DNA of 64,000 nt from Achatina immaculata (GCA_009760885.1 CM019716.1:40001-104000), one strand, 5' to 3'; positions 45,101-57,785 are shown, counted from the first letter of the stretch. Notes: generated by a model not told the origin, from the letters alone. Made by a program: numbers and translations.

Positions 45101-45718
45101 TTTTCGACACGTTGCTGGTTATTAAACATCCTCGCCACATCGGGTGCAAAAGAACATCCTGCTGCAGTTCTTGGGCGATAGAACAAAAGCAAGAATAATT
45201 ATTTACACAGTTGTCTGCTGAACTAAACTACGTCTCGAACATTAAACAGCAAACAAAGAAAACTGTAACACCGGATTAAAACCATCAGAACTAGTTTGTG
45301 GAATAAAGAAAACCGAGACATAGGATTGGAATATCCTAAATAGAATTAGAAACATTGGAGCTGGCTTATTGAAACATTCTTAAAAACATTTTATAAAATG
45401 TTTAAGACAAATTACATCGATCGATATACATTGTTTAGATGTCTTGAGGATAATCGTTGACCATCATGCTCATTTTTGCGAACTTTGGTAGTCACAATCA
45501 GAACGGTTGGTGTTTATTTCGTTGTCATTTTCCATAAATGTTTCCAGTTATTGCCAAATTCTTTAACTTTTGTCTTTCTATGACATGTCCAAAGAATTTT
45601 GATTATCCTTTCCTTACGATTTTAAATATTATTTGTTGTTGTTATGCGGCTTCCATGTGTAGGAAATATTTATATTTTAAAATGGCCATAATTGTCTGTG
45701 ATTTATATATTCATTCAT

Positions 45719-46475
45719 TCATTCATTTGCATGTCCCTTGCGGAACTTTACGTCCCAAACAGCACTCCTGTAGGCCTCTCGGTTGTGAGCAAGATGGCCT
45801 GCTGCTGATGCATTCATCTGTAGATCATGAACGATGTCTTGCAGCCATCTTCGCCTTGGTCTTCCTCTCTTTCTTTTTCCTATTATGTACCATTCAAAGA
45901 CGGTCTTCTCTAGATTATAATGTCGTTTATTGTGTCTAAAATATTTAAGTTTTCTCTCTTTAATCCTCTTTACTAGCCAGCCTTCTTCAGTATTAAGTTC
46001 TTGTAGTATGGATATATTTGTTCTTTTCTGTGTCCATGATATTTGAAGAACTCTTCTGTAGCATTTAAATTCAAGGGCATTTGTTTGTTTCTCAGCTGTT
46101 TTGTTAAGTGTCCAGGTCTCACAGGCATATGTTGCGATGGGAAAGATGCATGCTCTTAAAAATCTTATTTTTGTGGTTCTGTCTTCTCCTCTCCACAGAT
46201 TCTTTAGTTGTTTTACTTTCTGAAGAGCGATATATGTCCTTCTTTTAATATCCCTCATTATATCTCCATTACTAGTTAGTAGTGATTCAAGATATTCAAA
46301 GCTCTCCACTTCTTCCAGTTTTTCCTCATTGATACATATTTCAGCTGCTGCCTTATTGTTTTGTCAGTTGTCATCACTTTAGTTTTCTTTGCATTGAGAT
46401 AGAGGTTTTGCTCTTCGCTGTTCTTACAGACTAACATAATTAGTTTTTCCATCCCTTTTTGTGTAGTGGACAGTA
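45719..46475 (-). mobile_element. RTE-type LINE 3' coding fragment (family R1), best open copy
   Basis: A 196-residue minus frame (46309-45719) is open from ESFEYLESLLTSNGDIMRDI through RFLRACIFPIATYACETWTL, ALEFKCYRRVLQISWTQKRT and KRKRGRPRRRWLQDIVHDLQ to the terminal GHANE. This is the thumb/C-terminal region after the RT palm in RTE-type elements. Upstream coding continues in another frame to about 46475. There is no palm (YADD) segment, so the copy is 5' truncated. Confidence 0.85.
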
Positions 46476-46499
46476 GATTTATATATAAGATGTAATAAA

Positions 46500-47020
46500 T
46501 GTATTTTTATTCTTGGCATTTTATCTTTATAGGTGAATGAAAGGTTGAATGTTACACATGTTAACACATTCACAACTACACCAATAAAATAAAGCAAACA
46601 CAATCAATAATGCTTCTTAGAATAATCATCCAACTTATACTGAAATAAATAATCTGTTTACATGGTTAGCAAATCAACGAAATGAATCATCAATTTATGT
46701 TGTTACTCATCAGCTATATCGTTAACAAAATAATCATTAAAATGATTCTCAAACTATTCAGATTCCCAGATTATCTTGATTGACAGTGGAACTTCTACAG
46801 AATCAGTTTTAACCCCTTGTACACAATAATACAAAATCTCTAATCTTCATCATTAAATGATTGAGTATCTGATGTATATTATAAGGAACTAACTGGCAAT
46901 AATAACATACATATTTCAAAATTTCAGCATACGTACCTATGTGCAAACATGAGACATCATTGCCCATTACCAAAACCTCTAAATCTTACATAGACAAATA
47001 TGTTAGATTATCTTGTATCT
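46500..47020. other. Intron 2, AT-rich, nothing recognised
   Basis: No repeat or coding segment seen. Confidence 0.4.
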
Positions 47021-47029
47021 TATATCCTT

Positions 47030-48250
47030 CACGTGCCGTTAAACGTCACACAGGGCTCGCAAAGTAGTTCGCCAATTTTTCCTGTCTTCGGCGAGTCTTT
47101 CAACCTCATCAAGGGATTTTATGCCTGTTAATTTTGGCCTCTCTTAACAATGTCCTCTTCAAAGTTTCACGTGGTCTGCCTCTTTTTCTTTGGCCCGTTG
47201 TGTAACACTTGATAGCTCGTTTTGGGATTCTCTGATCGTTTCTTCTCATCACATGACCAACATATGTGCATCTCCTTTTGCCGATCACCCATGAGACTAG
47301 TTGTTGTTCAGTCATCTGTCTTATCTCTGTATTGTTCTTGAATTCGTTCCACTTGATGCCAAGTATTTTCCTTAGGCATTTGTTTTCAAAAGAGTCTAAT
47401 TTCTTCTCTATTTCTTTAGTTATTTTCCAGCTTTCAAATGCATAAATGAGGGTGGAAATTACATTTGAATTGAATAGTCTTAACTTGGTTTTTGTGCTTA
47501 GAACTTTTGAATTACATATGTTCTCAAGATTCTTGAAGATCGATGCTGCTTTTGCAATTCTAATTCTAACTTCCTTTCTTGTGTCACCATCCTGGTCTAT
47601 GTAGCTGCCAAGGTATGCATATTGATTGACTTATCAATATCTGTCCCTTCTACGTGTATTTTTCCATTTTGATTAATGTGAATTTTCATTATTTTTGTTT
47701 TGTCCTTGTTAATTTCAAGTCCTATTTTGCTAGCCGGTGAAGACAGGCTATTTGTTTTTTCTTGCATGGAATTCACATTGTTACTGATAAGAGTTATGTC
47801 ATCAGCAAAATCCAGATCTTCTAGTTGGGTCCTATGTACCCAATCAATACCTGTGTTACCTGTGCAGTATTTTTTCATTATGAAGTCTATTGTAATTCCA
47901 AAAAGCAAAGGATACAGTATACATCCTTGTTTCACACCTGTTTCAGTCTAGAACCATTCACTTATCCCTTCTTCTGTTTTGACTGCACAAACATATCCAT
48001 TGTAGAAGTCCTTAATGATGTTGACAATTTTAGATGGTATTCCATATAGCCCTAAATTCTCCAGAATGAATCCCTGTGTATGCTATCAGATGCCTTTTTA
48101 AAGTCTATGAAGTTCAGTATTAATGGTTTCAGCTTTTCAATATGTTCTTCAAGTGTTATTCTTAGAGTAAAGATCTGGTCGAGACAGCTTCTCCCTAATG
48201 TTAGATTAGAATTATGATTATTCGTATACTCTTCAGTTATACTAATCATA
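47030..48250 (-). mobile_element. RTE-type LINE, reverse transcriptase to 3' end (family R2)
   Basis: Read on the minus strand, it shows RT fingers (GRSCLDQIFTLRITLEEHIE, NFIDFKKASDSIHRDSFWRI), then KQGCILYPLLFGITIDF, the palm motif DLDFADDITLISN and INKDKTKIM. A C-terminal region follows with VGHVMRRNDQRIPKRAIKCY and QRKRGRPRETLKRTL. Several frameshifts and stops make it a pseudogene. The endonuclease domain is absent. It lies in intron 2 of the receptor cyclase, antisense to it. Confidence 0.88.
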
Positions 48251-48969
48251 CCTAAGTGGGTCGGGATGTGGATCGGAGGAGTCAGCAGCACAGCCTTGCA
48301 CGCGTCCACATGCCAGAAATATAAGCCCCAGTACCAACCTAACACTTACATGTTTACCCATAGACGAAATACATTCTCATACGCTCTCTAACGATAACAT
48401 GACCTCTAGCCGATCATCTCAGCGTGTGAATCCCGACCTATTGAAATTCTGTCGTGTATTCTTTATATACTGAGCCAGTAAACCGATTCATCTCTGAAAA
48501 TTGACCGGTAACTGATCCATTATTCCTACTCTTAGGGTTGCCAACCAACCCAGGTAATTATTTTCTTATCTATTCTCTACAAATGAGAACTTCCAACAAG
48601 CACCAACTTTCAATAATCTGATAGAAGAAAAATAACTGGTTTTAAAAAAGTATGTTAGAATAAAAAAATGGTTGGGCGTAAACATTGGATCTGAACCATT
48701 TCAGAATCTGTATAGTCGTCTGTTGGCCATTATTTGTCGAATAATATGATTATTGCGGACAAATAATGTCTGAAAATAGTAAACGCTAATGGTGAAATGG
48801 AATTCAGTTTCCAGGAGTGTCCGACAAAAGTAGACCACGTCTACTGCGTCCATCAAGGACTTGACCACACACAGAAATCTGTCACGAGAGCTTTGTTTTG
48901 CCACATGCCCTGCAGATTTTATGTAATACAGAACATTAGGAGAAGCAGTAGCAGTAGTAACATCACAGC

Positions 48970-49347
48970 AGCACCAGCCGTAGTAGTAGTAGTAGTAGTA
49001 GTAGTAGCAGTAGTAGCAGTAGTAGTAGCAGTAGTAGCAGTAGTAGTAGCAGTAGTAATAGCAGTAGTAGTAGCAGTAGTAGTAGCAGTAGTAGTAGTAG
49101 TAGTAGTAGTAGCAGTAGTAGTAGAGGTAGTAAAAGTAGTAGTAGTATCAATAGTAGTAGTTGTAGTAGTAGCAGCAGTAGTAGTAGTAGCAGTAGTAAT
49201 AGTAGTACTAGCAGAATTAGTAACAGTAGTAATAGTAGTAGTAGGAGTAGTAATAGTAGTAATAACAGTAGTAATAGTAGTAGTAGTAGTAGTAGTAGCA
49301 GTAGTAGTAGCAGTAGCAGTAGTAGCAGTAGTAGTAGCAGTAGTAGC

Positions 49348-49391
<44 letters not shown>

Positions 49392-49490
49392 CAGCAGCAG
49401 CAGCAGCAGTAATAATAGTAGTGACAGTAGTAGAAGATAGCAGAAGAATAAGCAGTTATAGCAGTAATAGTAGTAATAGTAGCAGTAGTA
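48970..49490. repeat. (TAG/CAG)n trinucleotide microsatellite, about 500 bp
   Basis: Almost pure AGT/AGC triplets. Six-frame products (poly-Val, poly-Leu, poly-Tyr/Cys, poly-Ser) are artefacts. Confidence 0.98.
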
Positions 49491-49499
49491 GTAGTTAGT

Positions 49500-49557
49500 A
49501 GGGGAGGCGAAGGAGGAGAAGGAGGAGGAAGAAGAAGAAGGAGGAAGAAGAAGAAGC

Positions 49558-49592
<35 letters not shown>

Positions 49593-49620
49593 CAGAAGAA
49601 GAAGAAGAAGAAGAAGAAGT
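49500..49620. repeat. GAA/GGA/GAAA purine-rich microsatellite
   Basis: Polypurine on the plus strand for about 120 bp, directly after the AGT/AGC array. Confidence 0.95.
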
Positions 49621-50199
49621 GCTCCTTATTGAATAAGTCCTCTACAGCAGCAGGAAGTTCTGCAAATGTCAACTTTAGCACTTGCGTGAAACAACACTTA
49701 GGCTGGACCTATGGAAAACCAACAACAACAAAAAACAAACTATAATGTGATATATACAAAACAACTTAAATTTTAAGCGTGGCAGCCAGTCTGTTGAAAT
49801 ATCTTTCATTTTTATACATTTTCACTTATTCCGGTTTTTTCCTAAAAAAAAAAAAAAAAAGAAAATTAAGTTTGTTTCATTACGTGCTGACACAGAGAAA
49901 GATGGGAGTCAACTTTTATGATTTTCGTCACGTGCAACAGCTATTTTTGTCACATCACTATTTACCACTAGTTAATTATGCAACAGTTTTTTTTTGCATC
50001 TGGTACGCCTCTAGTTTTGATGGACGGTAGTGGTTCGTGATTGCGCATGCTTTTGATGTGAGCGCTAAGAACTGTAAAAGTTGTTGTCATTGATAGAAGC
50101 TAGTACGATTATGCTGGTTAGGATAGATATCAGGTCTAACGAAAACCGAAACGTTTTCCCTACGGATGTTTATCATTTCTCTTTAAACAGGATACTACA

Positions 50200-50300
50200 C
50201 GACATCTGTAAACAACTTACAGTCTGTAAACAGCTTAATTTTTGTAAACAACGTAAAGTATGTAAACAGTTTAAAGCCTGTAAACAGCTTAGAGACCGAT
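50200..50300. repeat. 18-bp tandem repeat, about 5 units
   Basis: The unit is 'ctgtaaacagcttaaagt' with drift. Confidence 0.75.
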
Positions 50301-51234
50301 TTAACGTTGTTTTCTTTCAGTATTTTTTTGTTTGTTTTATTTTAAAACTTTTTTTCCTGGACATTTCGTTTCTATTAACTCTCTCTGATGCTTGATGTTA
50401 AACTCATTTGTCGTAAATGTTAAGCTTGATTTGTCTGTAGTGTAAGAAATATTTTAATATATAGTTCTTTATTGGGCTATATCTTGTATGTATTACCTTA
50501 CGCTTTGCCCCCAGTTTTAACCTTTGTTAAAATGGGCCATTGTCCCAGGGGTCTTACAAATTATCATATTGGATATGGGCATGTGGCAACCAACTCTGTG
50601 GCCCGGGTGAAAATCTCTATCTTCCCCTTTTTGTTCACATCCAAACACTTCAACCCTCTCTTACTCTTATGTCGGGTGCACGGGTAATCTCTAGCCTACA
50701 GCATGGGTGGATCCCATTCCCCCACTGTTGCTCCCACTTATTTCCCAACCCAGGATCTTTTCCTTCATGGATGTCCCTCTTGCCTGGGTCCACTACCCAG
50801 TGATCTTATAGTGTCTGGTAAATGGCCGTATCTAAATACCATCCTGTCATTCATCTCTAACAGACAAATCATAAAACCAACAACATGTATATAAATTCCA
50901 ACACAAACTATTTAATACGAAATAGGATTATAGGTCAACTCAATAACTGTGCTGACTCAGTTTATGCACAAGTATGTTAGACATTATATGATATATAGTT
51001 CTGTATGTCTCATTAATCATCATAAGAGTTGACTGTCATGGCGACCTACAACAAAATCTTAACATCTCGTATTGAAATATAGTTATTTCAGGTTACAAAA
51101 CAACTTAAGATTCACCATAGTATCGTTAACATCCTACATGGTTATCCCCCCTTCAAAATATAACATGTCCCCTAGGAGTCTAAGAGTACATTACATTAGT
51201 TCTTCCTGGTTCAAAGGCTCTATCAACATATGCA

Positions 51235-51236
<2 letters not shown>

Positions 51237-51292
<56 letters not shown>
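51237..51292. repeat. (TA)n microsatellite
   Basis: An uninterrupted run of TA, about 28 units. Confidence 0.95.
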
Positions 51293-51293
<1 letters not shown>

Positions 51294-51769
51294 ATGGTAA
51301 ATGTTCTTAACTCTCAGCAATATAGGTTCTTATATCTACTACCATTCCTATCCATGAATATTTCTTGTACTTCAACTAACCTATTACACTTAAGACCGCG
51401 GACACTAAAGATTACGTGACATTACTCTACATTTACTATAACTGACAATTATGACTCACGAACGAGGCGGCACCGGGCGGCGTTCTGAGATCATAGCTGG
51501 CGACACAACCATACTCATTTTCCATTATACAGCAAGGGCAATAAGCTTCCTCAGACACCATCTGCCTCCCAAGCCATGTTTTACCTGAACGAAAATCGCT
51601 AACCTAATGCCGAAAATGTGACGCGTCTCCTTGTCTACTCCTTATCACGTGATCGTAAGCTTATTAGCATACTTAGTGGTAAGGCGGGACTCTGTGAGCG
51701 AACCATATGCTTCGATTGTCGTGGCTAGGCCCTGCCACGCTAACCGAACCCTCTAGCTCACAGTAGAAA

Positions 51770-52150
51770 ATGTTAATCTTATTTGGTTGCCGATGACAAT
51801 TTCAGTTTTTCATTGCAAATGTTAAGCTGTTTGTTTGTAGCAAATGTTAATCTCGGTTTGTCTGTTGTAAAATATTAATCTCATTTTGGCTGTTACAATA
51901 ATTAATCTCAGTTTATTATAAAATGTTAATCACATTGCCTGATGCAATACTTAATGTTAGTTTGTTGTGGAATGTTAATCTCATTTTGTCTGTTGTAAAA
52001 TGCTAATCTCAATTTGTTGCAATCATTAATCTCAGTTTCCTGTAAAATGTTAATCTCACTTTATTTATTGGAAATGTTAATCACAGTTTATCTGTTGCTA
52101 ATATTAGTCTGAGTTTGCTGCAAATATTAATCTCATTGTGTCTGTTGCTT
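51770..52150. repeat. Degenerate minisatellite, about 30-40 bp units
   Basis: Recurring 'gttaatctcattttgtctgt' plus 'tgtaaaat' in variable-length units. A related stretch lies at 50395-50450. Confidence 0.7.
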
Positions 52151-52974
52151 CTAGTTCCATGGACACTCTGAACTGCCAATGAAAGCTGTATTTGGTTTAA
52201 ATTTCTGTAAAGACAAAGGCAGCTGCTGACTTCGTAATTATTATTTATTTTACAAAGCTTCGGCTTCATTAAAAAAAAGTATCTGAACATAAAATCCTCA
52301 CCGGCCTTTGCTAGACTTTAACCTATTTTTCCATTGTAAATAAAATTTGTTTAAATATTTCTGTTCAGATGTCATTCTTGATTATTTTTTTTTTTGCTTC
52401 CGTTCTTATTTATAGACGAGTTGGCAGTGAAATCACGTATTTCTAATCTACCGCTTGTATAAATACGAGATGTGTCTCCGGTTTGTAGATCACATACGGG
52501 TACTCCTGTCCCTGTTGGTGTAGTTAAGATGGCGACTCGATGCCCATTGTTGAAATGGGAATACTTTTGTGTCATGATATTTGTATTAAATTACCGAGTT
52601 CCTACAGACAAAGGGACCTGCATTATCGAGGGTGGTGTTGGTTCTGAAGACGCTATCCTTTTTTTGGGGAGTCATCGACTCACAGCTGATATTCTGGTGT
52701 GGGGACTGGCGAACAACATGGAGTCTGCTAAATAAGTATTGCATACTCCCTGCTTCTTTTTTTTTAGCTGCACACAAAGACTGAAAAAATATCTGGTATA
52801 ACCCGCTTCCAATCCGACACGATGGAGTTCCTCAACATCTCCACAGCATCGTCTGTAAAGACCACTAGCTCGAAATTCCAGGGAGATTGAAGAAGAAGAG
52901 GAAGACCTACATACTAAATTGGTGAACCCTGGACTGATGATACATACATAGTAGTATCATATCAGTAAGAACAA

Positions 52975-53188
52975 GGAAATAGGGACATTTTCATGTTCTC
53001 ACGATACTATCAGTCAAGGAAATAGGGACATTTTCATGTTCTCACGATACTATCAGTCAAGGAAATAGGGACATTTTCATGTTCTCACGATACTATCAGT
53101 CAAGGAAATAGGGACATTTTCATGTTCTCACGATACTATCAGTCAAGGAAATAGGGACATTTTCATGTTCTCACGATACTATCAGTCA
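52975..53188. repeat. 43-bp tandem repeat, 5 nearly identical units
   Basis: The unit is 'aaggaaatagggacattttc' + 'atgttctcacgatactatca' + 'gtc'. No substitutions are seen between the full units, so expansion is recent. Confidence 0.95.
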
Positions 53189-53559
53189 TGTGTTACTGTG
53201 CCCGCGAAAGAACTATCATCATTTACTAGTTAACTGTCCTTTTATGCGAAGAGTGCACGTTCCAGATGAACCAAACCATTAAGTGACTGATACACATGCT
53301 CCGGAAATCCACTCTGAAAACGGAAAATGTCCGTTTGTAATGCGAGCCACACTAGAGGACATTGTAAACATGTTTGTCCGTGCGAAGGGCGGCTCGTGTA
53401 AAACTCAAGCCAATGAATATGGGACTAAGCCTACGAGATTGGGCCACTTCATGCAGTAGTCACAATGAAAATACTCCTAGCATATGGGACTACTAGATAC
53501 ACGATATCACATCGGACGTTAAACATAAGAAAATAATCAACATAAATTGTACTTGTAAT

Positions 53560-53850
53560 TATACTTGTACGAACTCCCTGTAACTGCGAGCTGTTGTTCT
53601 TTGCAGCCGATGCTGTAGAGATGTTGAGGCACAACATCGTATCGACTTGAGAGCGGACTATGACAGCTATTTTTTCAACCCCGGAGTACAGCTAAAAAGC
53701 AGGGGGTGTGGAGTGCTTCTTTAGCAGACTCCACCACCATGGGGACTATGGCGATCCCTGCCCCGTTAGTCAGTCTACCCCTGTTACTGGGGGTAAAACG
53801 GAGTAATGTGACAGGGTCTTGGTCAGCTATGGTTCGCTAACCCTGACGCT
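53560..53850. repeat. Dispersed repeats shared with 42580-42730 and 44555-44660
   Basis: Two blocks: 53560-53700 pairs with 42580-42730 in the same orientation, and 53735-53850 pairs with 44555-44660 in the opposite orientation. They end about 115 bp before exon 3. Confidence 0.5.
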
Positions 53851-53964
53851 GGCATATCAGCCATGGGTCTCTGACTGCCTCATCGGACGGGCGTCTTCAC
53901 CATCATCAAAATAAATAAAGAAAGGAACAAAAAAAATCTGATATTCCTAATTGTGTTCTTGCAG

Positions 53965-54108
53965 AAATGCAACGATCCAGTGGTGTCTGACAAGACAAGG
54001 TTCCCAACCTTGGCCAGAACACAGCCGCCAGCCTCGCACTGTGTGAGATCAGTAATTGCCCTCATGAAGTTCTACAACTGGTCACAGTTTTCAATTATTG
54101 TTGAAGAG
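53965..54108 (+). CDS. Receptor guanylate cyclase, exon 3
   Basis: The exon is 144 bp, phase 0 at both ends: KCNDPVVSDKTRFPTLARTQ, PPASHCVRSVIALMKFYNWS, QFSIIVEE. In family members this block (YPTFART-PPASQ, then hydrophobic helix and W-x-x-F-S/T-hydrophobic) follows the GPEDSC block of exon 2 directly. The acceptor is 'tgttcttgcag'; the donor is GAA GAG|gtgctc. Confidence 0.92.
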
Positions 54109-54920
54109 GTGCTCCTTTCTAAATGTTGTGTATCTAACCACATGTTACCGTTTACAAAATGTGTTATGTTGACGAAAATGGGTATGTATGTAAACAAACA
54201 GCTGGACCTGTGCTTTGTTTTGCGCCAGACCCAAAGATAAAAATGCTTAAGGAAAAAAAAAATAATCTGTATTTTTAAAAAAATTAATCATCCTCAAAGG
54301 TCAGTACTACAGCCCTAGGTGGTCAGTGCTCTTGGCAGCTGCCACGTTCATCTATTGACAGCTCCGGTCATGTTGTGTGCATGAATGTACAACCGAACGT
54401 ATGTACAAAACAATTATCTAAAGATTATTAATCATGGTCAAGTTCCTATGTAGATACATTAAAGTGGAGATTAACGTGGGAGTAGAGAAGAAATTTTGTT
54501 AATTACTGGGGAGAAAATGAAGAATTAATGATACAGGAGACAGAAGAGAATCTGGGTCTGGACAAAGTAGGTCACCTTCTAGAACTTAAAACACTATCAC
54601 TCAAATCAGCATGAGGTATGTCAGAAGAGGCCAATACATGTGCCTTCAGAAAAGGGTTAGTATAAGCAGGGTACTGTATAGTGTGACGAATCTTTCTGTA
54701 CTGATAATAAAGTAATTGATAAGGATTTTTAAAATTTGAATTCAAAGTATTTTTTCATCACTTCAGAAAATGGGTTAAGATTTTGTTTTTGTTTAAAATT
54801 TAATTCAAAAGATTTGTTTAGCACTTCAGACATATCTGCTGGGCTAAATTAATTTTGTTTGTTCTTTTACAATCTGATTAATTATAGTTTTCTAGCTGAA
54901 TTAATTTCATTTCTCTTTTT

Positions 54921-55128
54921 AAGATTTCACTAATGATAATTTTCTAGTTAAAATAATTTCGTTTCTCTTTTAAGATTTCACTAATGATAATTTTCTAGTT
55001 AAAATAATTTCGTTTCTCTTTTAAGATTTCACTAATGATAATTTTCTAGTTAAAATAATTTCGTTTCTCTTTTAAGATTTCACTAATGATAATTTTCTAG
55101 TTAAAATAATTTCGTTTCTCTTTTAAGA
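54921..55128. repeat. 51-bp tandem repeat, 4 nearly identical units
   Basis: The unit is 'aagatttcactaatgataat' + 'tttctagttaaaataatttc' + 'gtttctctttt', starting at 54921, 54972, 55023 and 55074. It is in intron 3, about 210 bp before exon 4. Confidence 0.95.
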
Positions 55129-55339
55129 TGTAATGAATGATACTTTTCCAACATTCACTGGGAATGAAATGAAAAACAGCACGTAATAAAAATGTATTTT
55201 ATACCATATTTTGAGGTTTGGAATAAAAAAATAAGAAACATGAGTTGCGACTAACAATATTTGTATAGTAAGACTACAGAAAAAGATTACTGTTATCACT
55301 ACATGTTAAGATTCCGCTGTGTTCTGTCATGGACTACAG

Positions 55340-55499
55340 ATTGAGCTGATGCCGAGGGCTGGACTTAACCTCTTCAGTTCTGCCAAGGAACATAACTTCA
55401 CAGTGAATCATTTCGTGAACATCTCAGGCCCCTACAGCCCCATCTACAGCCAAAAGTCTCTCTATGATGCCATTGACAACACGTATGATGAGACGCGGA
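55340..55499 (+). CDS. Receptor guanylate cyclase, exon 4
   Basis: The exon is 160 bp, entering in phase 0 and ending with one codon base: IELMPRAGLNLFSSAKEHNF, TVNHFVNISGPYSPIYS, then DAIDNTYDETR. It covers the 'NFTVNH' helix-strand segment and the N-x-T-Y-x-x-T-R lead into the next strand, as in Gyc76C-type receptors. Two potential N-glycosylation sites, NFT and NIS. The acceptor is 'gactacag'; the donor is CGG A|gtaagt. Confidence 0.9.
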
Positions 55500-55959
55500 G
55501 TAAGTTGGCAACTTTCTCTCTGGCTGTCTATTCATCTTATACACGATGTTATGCTTTCAAACATCTTCAATCATTACTTTTATTCAGTTATTGATATTTA
55601 TATATCTCCCTGAAAATCCCATTATATCATTATGGAAATATCACAACATCCAAGCATCATATAAAACATGCAGCTTACTTTAACTCGCAGAGATGAGATA
55701 AGAAACACTCTAAACAAACTCTATTTCCTTTCAGAAATGCATCGAGGCATTCGCCGTCAGCTACTCTTCTGTATCCCAACAACCAAATAACCCAGGCTCT
55801 CTTCCTAAAAATGGACCATACTTTTGACCAGCTGTGTCTGCAAACAATATTCAGTGACGATTTCATATCTCTAGCGATCGTCTTAGTTACCTGTAACCCT
55901 GTTACAAGTTCTTGGACAGCCTGAGATGGAGTTTGAGGTCAAGAAACGATACTTCAGGA

Positions 55960-56147
<188 letters not shown>

Positions 56148-56297
56148 GAGTTCTTGTACAGAATGTCTAAAATGGATCCTCAGAATGTCTTCCCGTGGTG
56201 CTCCATATTCACATTTACAAGTGTTTATGTATTGTCATAATATTCGTCATGATTCTCACCTGTGCTACGGTGCTGGTGCACTGTGATTAGATCTACT

Positions 56298-56591
56298 TTA
56301 GAACTGGCCATCGAGCACCCATAGGCTTGTCCTGAACTCAGTGATAGTAATCTTTGTATTTGGTGCCAGATATGTATCATCTTCGATCAGTACGTTTTTT
56401 CCCCTCTGCGTACAATCGGTGTCCTCAAAAGCTGGTAGGACAAGGGACTTCACTGACAACTGTGAATCAGTGTCGTTGTCAAGAATGAACGAGTTGGGAG
56501 TGAAACTTGGGGTGGCAAAAAATGAACAGTTCATCAAAGCTCCAGAAGGATGGTCAGCCAACACAGAACGGGTGCAATCAGTTACTGTACG
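56298..56591 (-). CDS. Possible terminal exon of an unknown gene, antisense in receptor intron 4
   Basis: This minus open stretch follows an acceptor-like 'ctgattcag' and runs to a stop at 56298: RTVTDCTRSVLADHPSGALM, NCSFFATPSFTPNSFILDND, TDSQLSVKSLVLPAFEDTDC, then EDDTYLAPNTKITITEF and VLDGQF. It has normal amino-acid composition, four cysteines, two or three N-glycosylation motifs (NCS, NDT) and alternating hydrophobics that suggest beta strands of a secreted or extracellular domain. I do not recognise the family and see no partner exon. It could be a real exon, a pseudogene or a transposon piece. Confidence 0.35.
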   Translation of the reverse strand, partial: RTVTDCTRSVLADHPSGALMNCSFFATPSFTPNSFILDNDTDSQLSVKSLVLPAFEDTDCTQRGKNVLIEDDTYLAPNTKITITEFRTSLWVLDGQF

Positions 56592-57240
56592 CTGAATCAG
56601 GTACTAAAAAGGAGATAGGAGGGCATATGGGTGTGTTCTGAGGGCATGATTGACGGTCTTTCCTTCCTATCCAGCTAATAAAAACTGAGCTTTGTGCTAT
56701 TGTTTTTGTCCTGTATCAGTTTTGACTCTGTGGCTGGCGGTTTAAACCAATGCTTATTCCATATTCCAGATTCTAACTGAAAGCCTGTTTGCTGTGACAT
56801 GTGGCTTCCTCCAACCCCGATTCTATCAAAAATTTCGAAAAACTCAAATTTTACAAATTTACATTTCTATCCTTATACCCTACTTTAATTCGTGTTTTTT
56901 TCCCGTCCAATTCGTTATTCTAAGTACTACTTTCATAAATATATTACATACTTTACCACTTACTTCGCACAATTCTCTCGCCCACTTTGTATTCTACAGT
57001 ATATTCCTCGTCTTAATAATTCTATTCTATATTCTTCGTATTTCGTTTATCCTACCAAACACCAACAGTCTATCCTCTCCTTCTTGTATTCTAATTCTTA
57101 CATTCTATTTCCTACTTGATCTTTTAACAACATGAATTTTGAATTTCATGTGCCTTCAAATAATGAAACTTCTCAGCGTTGGCAACTAGAGTAATATTTT
57201 CACTATTTCACTTCTTCTTCTGCGTTCGAGGTTGTTGGTC

Positions 57241-57785
57241 ACATCGGATCCTAATCCTTGTCGAGATGGCAAACCCCGCAGTCCTCTCCAGATCCTGATC
57301 CTTGTCGAGATGGCAAACCCAGCAGTCCTCTCCAGATCCTGATCCTTGTCGAGATGGCAAACCCGGCAGTCCTCTCCAGATCCTGATCCTTGTCGAGATG
57401 GCACACCCCGCAGTCCTCCTCCAGATCCTGATCCCTGTCGAGATGGCACAACCCGCAGTCCTCTCCAGATCCTGATCCTTGTCGAGATGGCAAACCCGGC
57501 AGTCCTCTCCAGATCCTGATCCTTGTCGAGATGGCAAACCCGGCAGTCCTCTCCAGATCCTGATCCTTGTCGAGATGGCAAACCCGGCAGTCCTCTCCAG
57601 ATCCTGATCCTTGTCGAGATGGCAAACCCCGCAGTCCTCTCCAGATCCTGATCCTTGTCGAGATGGCAAACCCGGCAGTCCTCTCCAGATCCTGATCCTT
57701 GTCGAGATGGCAAACCCCACAGTCCTCTCCAGATCCTGATCCTTGCCGAGATGGCAAACCCCGCAGTCCTCTCCAGATCCTGATA
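57241..57785. repeat. 44-bp minisatellite, about 12 units
   Basis: The unit is 'cttgtcgagatggcaaaccc' + 'ggcagtcctctccagatcct' + 'gatc'. Units are very similar, with CCCGG/CCCCG variants. It is GC-rich in an AT-rich intron and ends about 180 bp before exon 5. Because 44 is not a multiple of 3 and no unit has a stop on the minus strand, all three minus frames are open over 540 bp. Confidence 0.96.

Noticed and set aside
48797..49681. Poly-Val, poly-Leu and poly-Tyr open frames
   Set aside because: They are readings of one trinucleotide microsatellite.
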